Below are positions 55,612-62,567 of a DNA stretch of 64,000 nt, piece by piece. This DNA is from Bradyrhizobiaceae bacterium PARB1. Lineage in GTDB: Bacteria > Pseudomonadota > Alphaproteobacteria > Rhizobiales > Xanthobacteraceae. The translations under genes and the position numbers were made by a program. The stretch is taken from positions 744,001 to 808,000 of the forward strand of contig NKIY01000002.1 in the NCBI GenBank assembly GCA_002256345.1, given 5' to 3'. Each line of letters starts with the position of its first letter. Positions within the stretch are counted from its first letter, which is position 1. The notes under the pieces were generated by a model. The model worked only from the letters and a program-made list of their open reading frames with translations. It did no database searches and was not told the origin of the DNA.

Positions 55612-55865
55612 CCATCGAGCTCCTTCCCGGCGGAGATCCCACGCGTCGTCGCAATCTCGGGATCATGACGATCGCCAACAAATCCGACTTGGCTCCGATC
55701 AGCGACTACGATGTTGCCGGCTCTGAAGGCCACAACCCGTTCTCGGGCGCGCGCGCCTGGACGGCGGAGGCAAGCGTCGAAGCTCATGACCGTTCGCGCT
55801 CGGTCTGGGCGCTCGTCGCGGCGGCAGCCCAGGCACTGGCGGATGCGGATCACGTCGAATGGTGA
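55599..55865 (+). CDS. Small hypothetical protein coupled to the protease gene
   Basis: 88 residues: MLKVTIELLPGGDPTRRR, NLGIMTIANKSDLAPISDYD and a helical C-terminus (SVWALVAAAAQALADADH). It overlaps the protease gene by 13 bases, so the two are translated together. A small alpha/beta fold of this type recurs in alphaproteobacterial genomes with no known function. It may be an adaptor or substrate of the protease, by position only. Confidence 0.7.
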   Translation: MLKVTIELLPGGDPTRRRNLGIMTIANKSDLAPISDYDVAGSEGHNPFSGARAWTAEASVEAHDRSRSVWALVAAAAQALADADHVEW

Positions 55866-56439
55866 TCGGCTCTCCAATGTTCACGTTCTGTTTCGAATCC
55901 TTCGCGTCCCGGGTCCCCGAGCGCAACAGGCGATGAGCGCCGGATCGCCCGAAAAAGCGTCCTGTGCAAAATTTTTTTCAACTTTTTTTCGGGGCATGGC
56001 GGAGCCTCAGCCGCGCTCATCGACGACGCATATAGGCTCATCTTTCATGAGCAATATCAGGTGGATATCGAATCCTTGAAATCCGTTCGCGCGTACGAAC
56101 AGGCCCGAATTTCGGATCCTTGGGCCGATCTACAGCCGTTCAGGTCGAAATCATCGAAACGCGGCCGCGACTCTCACGATACGCCGGCAATCACGCGCTT
56201 AGGCTCGGCAGACGAATACTTGAAGATTCGAATACCGTCGATCTCGCAATTCGGGTGAAATTCACAGGTGGCCGACCGAGCGAAATTCGCGTTCGGACGC
56301 CACAAAATACACCTTCAGGGCGCAAGGTATATTGTCTTATATCGGAATATCATCTTATTTTTGGGAGCTGGCGAGCTCTTGAGGGGGTGGACTCTCTGAA
56401 TGCCGATCACCACACTCATCCCCGGCCGAACGAACGGCC
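55866..56439. other. Non-coding stretch inside the transposition module
   Basis: No gene seen. It holds homopolymer runs (ATTTTTTT and CTTTTTTT at about 55968-55990) and an AT-rich segment at about 56325-56360 with a possible plus-strand promoter (TTGTCT, 17 bases, TTATTT). This is a natural place for an internal transposon end or a regulatory region, but no repeated 20-base binding sites were recognised by eye. Confidence 0.4.
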
Positions 56440-56478
56440 AAAAAGAAAACCCATCGTTCACGCCAAATGAACGATGGG
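56440..56478 (-). terminator. Intrinsic terminator of the predicted small RNA
   Basis: Read on the minus strand: CCCATCGTTCA stem / TGAACGATGGG with loop TTTGGCG, then TTTTCTTTTT. No protein gene on the minus strand ends here. Confidence 0.85.
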
Positions 56479-56617
56479 CCTAACCTTCGGTGACGCCAAT
56501 TTCGAAAACCGTCACTCGCCACGGAGATGAGAGCACCGGTCGCCAAACCGGTTCTCTCGCAGCACGTGGAATCTGGCACGCGGCCTCGGCCCGCGCAAGA
56601 GTCCAAGCTGCTCCTTG
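56440..56617 (-). ncRNA. Predicted structured small RNA, about 178 nt, antisense to the tnsA-side leader
   Basis: On the minus strand a perfect -10 TATAAT (56628-56623) is followed by about 178 bases with no sensible reading frame that ends in an intrinsic terminator. Three hairpins are visible in order: a 12-bp stem at 56529-56558 (one mismatch), GTGACG/CGTCAC at 56490-56515, and the terminator stem. Each contains the sequence TTGGCG in or next to its loop (56541, 56494, 56461). The -35 box is weak. It does not match the 6S, 4.5S or tmRNA features I know. Confidence 0.55.
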
Positions 56618-56622
56618 GTGTT

Positions 56623-56628
56623 ATTATA
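56623..56628 (-). promoter_or_regulatory. -10 box of the predicted small RNA
   Basis: Perfect TATAAT on the minus strand in the context GGGGTATAATAACACC. The region 16-18 bases upstream lacks a clear TTGACA, so activator dependence or chance is possible. Confidence 0.5.
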
Positions 56629-56686
56629 CCCCTAACCTTTCGCGAATCGATCACGAACGGTCGATCGACGCCACGGAGACACGAAA

Positions 56687-57109
56687 ATGCCCCTGCCCCC
56701 CAGCCACACTGTTCTGGCCGCGCTTTTGGCCGAACATCTCGTCGACGCAATGCCCGCCACCGAATTGCTTGCACTGACACGCGGCGAATTCGGCTACATC
56801 GCCATCGGTGTTCACCGTACCGTTTTCGACCCCAATTCGCCGGGTCATGGTGCGCTGGTCGCGGTTTTCGGCTCAGCGATGCCCCCTGTCGAGAAGGTTC
56901 GTGCGGCCGTGATGCATCGCAGCGCCTGCCCGCCCTTCTGGCTGGCCAATCGTCACGCTCGCCTCCACCCCTCGCCGGCGCTGCCGGATCCGGACCTGTC
57001 CCCGGAGCAGATCGCGCTGGATCAGATGCCCGATCCGGACGAGCACTGGGACAACCTGCCCGCAGCGGCGCTGTCGCGGTCCTTCAGCGCAGCGATGGCC
57101 TCGACCTAG
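56687..57109 (+). CDS. Hypothetical protein upstream of tnsA
   Basis: 140 residues: TVLAALLAEHLVDAMPATELLALTRGEF, then FGYIAIGVHRTVFDPN and a Pro/Asp-rich tail. ATG 56687 follows GGAG at eight bases. Its promoter region is 60 bases from the start of the antisense small RNA. A hairpin with an 11-bp stem follows the gene. No family recognised. Confidence 0.6.
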   Translation: MPLPPSHTVLAALLAEHLVDAMPATELLALTRGEFGYIAIGVHRTVFDPNSPGHGALVAVFGSAMPPVEKVRAAVMHRSACPPFWLANRHARLHPSPALPDPDLSPEQIALDQMPDPDEHWDNLPAAALSRSFSAAMAST

Positions 57110-57127
57110 CCACAGAGGTCTGAGTTC

Positions 57128-57161
57128 CGACGGGAGCCGGGTCAAGCCACGCTCCCGTCGG
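57128..57161 (+). terminator. Stem-loop between the 140-residue gene and tnsA
   Basis: Stem CCGACGGGAGC / GCTCCCGTCGG, loop of 12 bases. There is no U tract, so it is possibly a processing or pausing structure rather than a true terminator. Confidence 0.4.
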
Positions 57162-57258
57162 GTCCGATAGCCCACCTCGTCCGCCTACCGCAGATCGCCC
57201 GCCGGATTCCTCCGCGCGGCACGGTCCCGCTCGCCTCGCGTCAGCCACCGGAGTTTCA

Positions 57259-57912
57259 ATGGATCACTTCCCCCCCACGCTGCCCACGCTCGCCAGCCGG
57301 CTTCCCGCATTGAAATCGCGCTCGTCGTGCCGCGGCTTCACCATCGTCGGCAATCGCGTGGTCGTGTTCGAATCCCATCTCGAGCTGATGGTGATCTGGA
57401 TGCTGGCCGCCATGTCGGAGGTCGCCACCATCATCGACCAGCCGCCACCGGTGTCCTACCTCGATCACGCCGGCGTTGAACGCACGCACACGTTCGACTT
57501 CCTGGTGACGATGCGCGACGGCCGTCGGCTTTTCATCGCGGTGAAGCCAGCAAAGCGGGCGCGTAAAGTGCGCGCCGTTGCCAATGCGATCGCCGCGCAG
57601 CTCGCAGCGGGCATCGCCGACGAAGTCCACGTCGTGACCGACGCGAACTTCACCCGGACGGAGCGGTACAACGCGTCCCTCATCGCGCAATGTGCACGCT
57701 TTCCCGTCACCGAAGACGACGAAACCATCGATCGCATCACCGCCCGGATGACCGGAGCGGTGAAGGTCGGGGACCTTGTCGAAATTTCCGGGCTCGCGGG
57801 CATGGGCTTCAGGGCGATCATGCGCCTCATTGGCCGCGGCCTGCTGCAGCCCGTCGCGACCAGGCAGCGCCTCACCACGAACAGCTACATCGTCCGCCGT
57901 CCCTCCATCTAG
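57259..57912 (+). CDS. tnsA: TnsA-like transposon endonuclease subunit
   Basis: 217 residues. The restriction-enzyme-like core has ESHLELMVIWMLAAM (Glu42), HTFDFLVTMRDGR (Asp80) and FIAVKPAKRARK (Lys96), matching the E-D-xVK catalytic set of Tn7 TnsA. It is followed by VVTDANFTRTERYNAS and a C-terminal winged helix (VGDLVEISGLAGMGFRAIM) that would contact TnsC. TnsA nicks the 5' ends so that transposition is cut-and-paste. Shorter than Tn7 TnsA (273 residues). It starts at ATG 57259. Confidence 0.8.
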   Translation: MDHFPPTLPTLASRLPALKSRSSCRGFTIVGNRVVVFESHLELMVIWMLAAMSEVATIIDQPPPVSYLDHAGVERTHTFDFLVTMRDGRRLFIAVKPAKRARKVRAVANAIAAQLAAGIADEVHVVTDANFTRTERYNASLIAQCARFPVTEDDETIDRITARMTGAVKVGDLVEISGLAGMGFRAIMRLIGRGLLQPVATRQRLTTNSYIVRRPSI

Positions 57913-57926
57913 TCGAGGACAACATC

Positions 57927-58211
57927 ATGACGAACTCCATGCGCTATTTCGAACTCGAAGACGATTTGAGCGACATCCTCGAAGGGGCGGACGACGAACC
58001 GCTTCGTATTCCCCGCTACGAACCCATCATCCCGACGCAAGGCGACGCACGCGACCGCTTCGTTCGCGCCACGGCAAAGCACCTCAGCATTCTGCGGCCC
58101 GGATTGCGGATCACCGTGCTCGATTGGGAGCGGATGCTCGATGCCGCTTTCGCTGACACTTACACCGACGCGGTGACGGGTCGCGTCGTGACCATGCGCG
58201 ACATCCGCTAA
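57927..58211 (+). CDS. Small hypothetical protein between tnsA and tnsB
   Basis: 94 residues: FELEDDLSDILEGADDEP (acidic), then RATAKHLSILRPGLRITVLD, with DAVTGRVVTMRDIR at the end. It starts 14 bases after tnsA. No family recognised. The conserved position suggests a dedicated part of this element. A terminator-like hairpin follows. Confidence 0.6.
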   Translation: MTNSMRYFELEDDLSDILEGADDEPLRIPRYEPIIPTQGDARDRFVRATAKHLSILRPGLRITVLDWERMLDAAFADTYTDAVTGRVVTMRDIR

Positions 58212-58218
58212 GCGCTCC

Positions 58219-58248
58219 GGATCGGGCTTCGCGCGTCCGATCCAGCTT
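58219..58248 (+). terminator. Terminator-like hairpin before tnsB
   Basis: Stem GGATCGG / CCGATCC with an 11-base loop, followed by AGCTTTTTATC. It may attenuate transcription from tnsA into tnsB. Confidence 0.5.
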
Positions 58249-58339
58249 TTTATCGACCCCATGCGCAACTAATGCCTGCCGCGCCGACATCTTCGAGCGC
58301 GATCGCCCCATCACGCCCTCAGACAGGAGATTCAGAACT

Positions 58340-60439
58340 ATGCCCGATGCTGCCCCGATCAACATCTCCGGCCTCGACAGGATCGTCGTCAGGCCCAAGC
58401 GCGAGATGAGACTCGTCGAAAAGACCAGCGATGGATATGTCCTCGCGGAAAGGGGCACGGTGCCCCCATTGCACGAAGCCTTCTCGCACGATCGCATCCG
58501 GGAGATGCTGCATGTCGGAGCCATGCGGATCGAACGCGGCTGGTATCACGAAGACCGGGCCAAAGCGCGCCTGTTCGCGGGCGTCAACTCCATGGCCCAG
58601 CTCCCGCCCACGGAGCAGAAACAGATCTTCCGGCGCCACCATTACGTCACGGAGTTCGTGAGGCGGGAGACATCCGAAGGCAGCAAGGTCAAGCGGACCG
58701 ACGCCAGCATCGCCGAGGCACTGAAAGCGATCGATGTCGACTTCGCGCCCATTGGACGCTGCGATCAGCCACTTATCGTCCACAGACGTCCCTCCGCGCG
58801 GACCTTCCGTCGCTGGCTGAAAAGCTACGAAAAGCACGGAGCGGACCCGCTGGCGCTCCGCACCCTTCACCGGCGCTGCGGCAACCAGTTGTCGAACATG
58901 CATCCGGAGGCGATCCGTCTGCTGAACGAGCACGTGCTGCTGTACTGCGACGAGCGTCGCCGCAGCGTGAAAAAGGTGCATGGTCTATTGGCGGTGGCAG
59001 TACGCGAGCTGAACAGGGAACGCGAGCTCCGCGGCGTCTCGCCGATCGACGTTCCCGCCAAGTCGACCTTGCGCGCCCGCATCGCCGCTCTCAACCAGTT
59101 CGAGGTGTACGCATCGCGACACGGCATCCCTGCCGCTCGCGCGAAGTACGCGGCCAACAGCGGCGGCCTCGACGTGGACCGACCGCTCCAGCACGTCCAG
59201 CCGGACGAGTGGCGAGTTCAGCTCCACACGATCGTCGATCGCCTGGGCATCGGAGCCAATTTCACCGAGGAGGATCGGATCGCGTTGAAAAAAGAGCGCC
59301 TTTACGCATGCGCCGTGGTCGATATCGCGACGCGCTGCATCATAGGCCTGCGCCTGTCCCGCAAATCGGACACCCCCAACGCGATCGCCACTTTGGCGAT
59401 GACCGTTATCGACAAAACCGACATCGCCAAAGCCGCGGCCTGCCTGTCGGACTGGCCCATGCATGGCCCTGCCCATGTCATGTCGCCGGACGCGGGGTCA
59501 AACTTCATCGACGAGGAGTTCCGCGCCAGGCTGGCCGACCTCAAGACTACTTACGAAAACGCTCCCGCCGGATTGAGCCACCTTCGCGGCCATGTCGAGC
59601 GATTGTTCGGGACGATGCATACCAGCCTCATCGAGGAGTTTCCGGGCAGGTCGTTCTCGAATGTTGTCGAAAAGGGCGCCTACAAAGCCGAGGATCGTGC
59701 CGCGATCTTCAGCGCAGAGCTGCCCAGAATCTTCGTGCGGTGGGTGGTCGATCACTATCACCATACGCCTCACGTGGGTCTCGGCGGCGAGACGCCGTAC
59801 TGCGCGTGGCAACGATTGACTCAGAAGTTCGGCGTCGATCCGTCGCCGAACCGCGACCAGCGTCGCGAAATCTTCGGGGTCGAGTTGGAGCGCGCGCTCG
59901 ACCAGAACGGTGTTCGCGTCCAGGGACTCTTCTATCAGTCCGAGGAGTTGCAGCGGTGGCGGCGCCAGGTGGGCGATACCAAGGTGCGCGTCCGCTTCGA
60001 CGAAACCGACATCGGCTACGTCTCCGTCTGGCTCGGCGACGACTGGGTCACGGTCCCGTCGGTCAGGACCATCGTCCGTGGCGTCCACCTCGACACCTGG
60101 CTCGAATCCGTTCGTGATCTACGGCGACGCTTCGCGGAAGGCGCGAAGATGTACGAACACATCGTCGACGAGGCCCTTAGGGCGATCGGCAAGATGGCCA
60201 ACGACGCGATGCGCCGTGTCGCCATCGATCGGACGAGCCCCACGGCCGCCGAACTCGACCAGACCGAAACCGGCCTCTTGCTCGGATTTCAGATCGAGGA
60301 CGATGCCGACGACGATCACGGCGACGGCGGAATTCTCGGCCGGGGCATTTCGGTCGCAAACTCGACGCCTCCGAGCGACCCGACCGGGCAGCATCGCCCG
60401 ACCAAAGCTCGCGACGACGACTACGGGCTCGACGACTAG
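58340..60439 (+). CDS. tnsB: TnsB/TniA-like DDE transposase
   Basis: 699 residues. The RNase H-like integrase core has Asp289 (VQPDEWRVQL), Asp384 (MSPDAGSNFIDEEF) and Glu420 (RGHVERLFGTMHT), giving DD(35)E spacing. The N-terminal helical DNA-binding domains contain SARTFRRWLKSYEKHGADP and LRARIAALNQFEVY, and the C-terminal Mu-type beta-barrel contains FYQSEELQRWRR and VSVWLGDDWVTV. It binds the transposon ends and joins the 3' ends to target DNA. The acidic C-terminal tail resembles the region that engages TnsC. Starts at ATG 58340. Confidence 0.93.
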   Translation: MPDAAPINISGLDRIVVRPKREMRLVEKTSDGYVLAERGTVPPLHEAFSHDRIREMLHVGAMRIERGWYHEDRAKARLFAGVNSMAQLPPTEQKQIFRRHHYVTEFVRRETSEGSKVKRTDASIAEALKAIDVDFAPIGRCDQPLIVHRRPSARTFRRWLKSYEKHGADPLALRTLHRRCGNQLSNMHPEAIRLLNEHVLLYCDERRRSVKKVHGLLAVAVRELNRERELRGVSPIDVPAKSTLRARIAALNQFEVYASRHGIPAARAKYAANSGGLDVDRPLQHVQPDEWRVQLHTIVDRLGIGANFTEEDRIALKKERLYACAVVDIATRCIIGLRLSRKSDTPNAIATLAMTVIDKTDIAKAAACLSDWPMHGPAHVMSPDAGSNFIDEEFRARLADLKTTYENAPAGLSHLRGHVERLFGTMHTSLIEEFPGRSFSNVVEKGAYKAEDRAAIFSAELPRIFVRWVVDHYHHTPHVGLGGETPYCAWQRLTQKFGVDPSPNRDQRREIFGVELERALDQNGVRVQGLFYQSEELQRWRRQVGDTKVRVRFDETDIGYVSVWLGDDWVTVPSVRTIVRGVHLDTWLESVRDLRRRFAEGAKMYEHIVDEALRAIGKMANDAMRRVAIDRTSPTAAELDQTETGLLLGFQIEDDADDDHGDGGILGRGISVANSTPPSDPTGQHRPTKARDDDYGLDD

Positions 60440-60484
60440 CGCCCGTCTCCCAACAAGCCCCGCTGCCAACCTGAAGGATGCTCA

Positions 60485-61006
60485 ATGCCTCATGACAAGA
60501 TCATGCGCGACAGCGCAAAAACCAAGGGACGCGCTCTGCTCCTCTTCGGAGGCGCGGTCGAAGCCGACGCCGCAGTCGTCCGATCGTTTCGTGCGGCGGG
60601 CATCGATCCCGCAACGATCGTCCTGGCCGACGCAAATGCCGCCAAAACGCTCAGGGATCTGCTGCTCCGCATCGCGGACGCTCTCGATCTTACGGTGTCA
60701 CGCAACGAAACTATGCTGAGTGCCGCCGCGCGGATCGGATCGACCATGACCCGTCGCGGTCAGACGACGGTTCATCTGGTGGACATGTATCGCACGACGA
60801 AGCTCTCCACCGCATCGACCCATGCGGACTTCCTATGCGCCGAACTGTTCCGGTTGCTGCAGCATTGGGGCATTTCCCTCATCGTCGGTCGACAGCTCGG
60901 GCCCATCGGGATCGGCGAAATCATCATGGAACGTGAATTCAGGATGGTGCGAGTCGAAGAGCTCAGCGCCGGTGATGTTCGTTACCTGTTGGGTGGCCTA
61001 TGGTAG
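60485..61006 (+). CDS. TnsC-like paralog without ATPase motif (1)
   Basis: 173 residues. Layout parallels the AAA+ core of TnsC in this element: GRALLLFGGAVEADAAVV sits where GPTGVGKS would be, TTVHLVDMYRTTKLS corresponds to the Walker B strand (VLHIDELQHVTQHLS), and GISLIVGRQLGPIG, then EEL.AGDVRYLL follow, as in RISIVISAVDTVLP. The Walker A Gly-Lys-Ser and Walker B Asp-Glu are gone, so it cannot hydrolyse ATP. It overlaps the next gene by seven bases. Probably a TnsC partner or capping protein. Similarity judged by eye. Confidence 0.6.
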   Translation: MPHDKIMRDSAKTKGRALLLFGGAVEADAAVVRSFRAAGIDPATIVLADANAAKTLRDLLLRIADALDLTVSRNETMLSAAARIGSTMTRRGQTTVHLVDMYRTTKLSTASTHADFLCAELFRLLQHWGISLIVGRQLGPIGIGEIIMEREFRMVRVEELSAGDVRYLLGGLW

Positions 61007-61524
61007 GCAGCAATCACGCTCGGCTTCGCCCTACCGACACCGCCAAGCCGGTCGAGCGCGCTTGCGGCCGCGGACTCATGGTCGTCGGCGACTGGTGTGC
61101 GACAGACCGGGCCATCTACGACGCGCTTGGCTTGGCGAAAGCGTGGAAAAATCTGCTCGTCCTCGACGACCCAGCACCAACCCTGCGGCGGTTCTTTCTC
61201 GCCGTCGCGGCGGCGGCCGGCGTCAGCATCCCTGCCCGTATGCCGCTGATCGACATCTCGTCACACGTCAACTCGTCGCTGCTGCGGGTGGGCATTACCG
61301 GAATCTGGTGGATGGGCGGGTGCATCAAGCCTGGTTCCTGCGTGGCGACCTACGACCATGTCCATGACCTGTTCGATCTCTTCATGAAGGATCACGGCAT
61401 GTCGCTGATCGTCGAAAGCAGCGCATGGCCCGTCAACGCAGATGTCGCGAGGCTGTTCAAGGTGGTCGAAGCCGGGAGGCTGGCTGCATCTGACATCTAT
61501 TCCATCCTCGGAGGTACTCGATGA
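61000..61524 (+). CDS. TnsC-like paralog without ATPase motif (2)
   Basis: 174 residues, sister of the preceding protein: GRGLMVVGDWCATDRAIYDA in place of Walker A, NLLVLDDPAPTLRRFFLA, GITGIWWMGGCIKPGS in place of Walker B, then GMSLIVESSAWPVN and VEAGRLAASDIYSILGG. The two proteins share the terminal (hydrophobic) AGRLAASDIYSILGG / LSAGDVRYLLGG block. ATG 61000 overlaps the upstream gene, and the end overlaps tnsC (ATGA). Catalytically dead by sequence. Role is likely in regulating TnsC filaments or target choice. Confidence 0.6.
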   Translation: MVGSNHARLRPTDTAKPVERACGRGLMVVGDWCATDRAIYDALGLAKAWKNLLVLDDPAPTLRRFFLAVAAAAGVSIPARMPLIDISSHVNSSLLRVGITGIWWMGGCIKPGSCVATYDHVHDLFDLFMKDHGMSLIVESSAWPVNADVARLFKVVEAGRLAASDIYSILGGTR

Positions 61525-62567
61525 CGACGTCGAGCAAACCGGACGCGGCCGCTTTGCTGTTCGAACAGCATTCGCGCTCCGAGACATACTCGGTCATGGA
61601 GAAGCTGCGTGCGCAGTATGCCCGCACGCCGCGGGACGGCCTCCTTGCGGAGCGCTTCGAAAAACTGATCGGTGCCGCGGTGCAACGGCACGACGTCACG
61701 CGCCCGGCCGGCTTCGACAATCGCGGCGTCGGGAGCGGTCTCGCTATCATCGGCCCCACCGGCGTCGGAAAGAGCCGCGCCATCCGGCGGTTTCTGAGCC
61801 GTCACGTCGTGCTCGCCGGCTACGACGATCCCAAGTCGCCGTCGCCCCTCATCAGCGTCTCGAGCCCTTCTCCCTGCACCAGCATGCAGCTCGCCCGCGC
61901 CATCCTGAGGCGCTCCGGCTATCCGATCGAACGCGACCTTCCCGCGCACCGGTTGTGGGAAATGGTCTGGGAACGACTGGATCTGATCAAGAAATTCGTG
62001 CTGCACATCGATGAGCTGCAGCACGTCACGCAACACCTGTCCGAAAAAGACATGCAGGAGGTGGTTAACCTTCTCAAGCATGCGATGGAAGCGCGCCGGA
62101 TCTCGATCGTGATCTCCGCGGTCGATACCGTGTTGCCTTTCCTGCAGTTCGATCCCCAACTTTTCCGGCGTTTCGACTTCATGGAATTCGAGAAGATTTC
62201 GCCCAGCACGCTCGGCGATCTGCAACGCGCGGTCCACGATTTCGCGAAATCCGCGGGCGTGACCGCCGACGAAAGCCTCGAAACCCATCGTGACTTCTAT
62301 TCACGCCTGGCACATGCGGGTCTCGGTGCCTTTGGCTACTCCATCGTCCTCACCCATCTCGCCATAGAGCGGTGCCTGAAGTCCGGTGACGACAAACTGA
62401 CGGTCGAGCATTTCACCGGTGCCTTCGCTCAAAAGTCCGCCTTCCCACTCGACAGAAATCCCTTCAAGGCGGAGCGCTGGCATGAAATCGATTGCAGCGC
62501 GCTATTCGTAGAGAAGCAGATCGCGCCGCCTGAACCATCCGTCAAGAACCGGAGGAAGAAACGATGA
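61521..62567 (+). CDS. tnsC: TnsC/TniB-like AAA+ transposition regulator
   Basis: 348 residues. Walker A GPTGVGKS (78-85), Walker B VLHIDELQH (Asp164, Glu165), sensor region ISIVISAVDTV and Arg-containing QLFRRFDFMEF are intact. TnsC polymerises on target DNA with ATP and links TniQ/TnsD to TnsAB. The basic tail (KNRRKKR) would bind DNA or TnsA/B. It overlaps both neighbours by ATGA, indicating strict coupling with the upstream dead paralogs and with tniQ. Confidence 0.92.
   Translation: MTTSSKPDAAALLFEQHSRSETYSVMEKLRAQYARTPRDGLLAERFEKLIGAAVQRHDVTRPAGFDNRGVGSGLAIIGPTGVGKSRAIRRFLSRHVVLAGYDDPKSPSPLISVSSPSPCTSMQLARAILRRSGYPIERDLPAHRLWEMVWERLDLIKKFVLHIDELQHVTQHLSEKDMQEVVNLLKHAMEARRISIVISAVDTVLPFLQFDPQLFRRFDFMEFEKISPSTLGDLQRAVHDFAKSAGVTADESLETHRDFYSRLAHAGLGAFGYSIVLTHLAIERCLKSGDDKLTVEHFTGAFAQKSAFPLDRNPFKAERWHEIDCSALFVEKQIAPPEPSVKNRRKKR

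Noticed and set aside
55950-55995. T-rich runs read as an intrinsic terminator after the 88-residue gene
   Set aside because: No stable stem precedes either T run.
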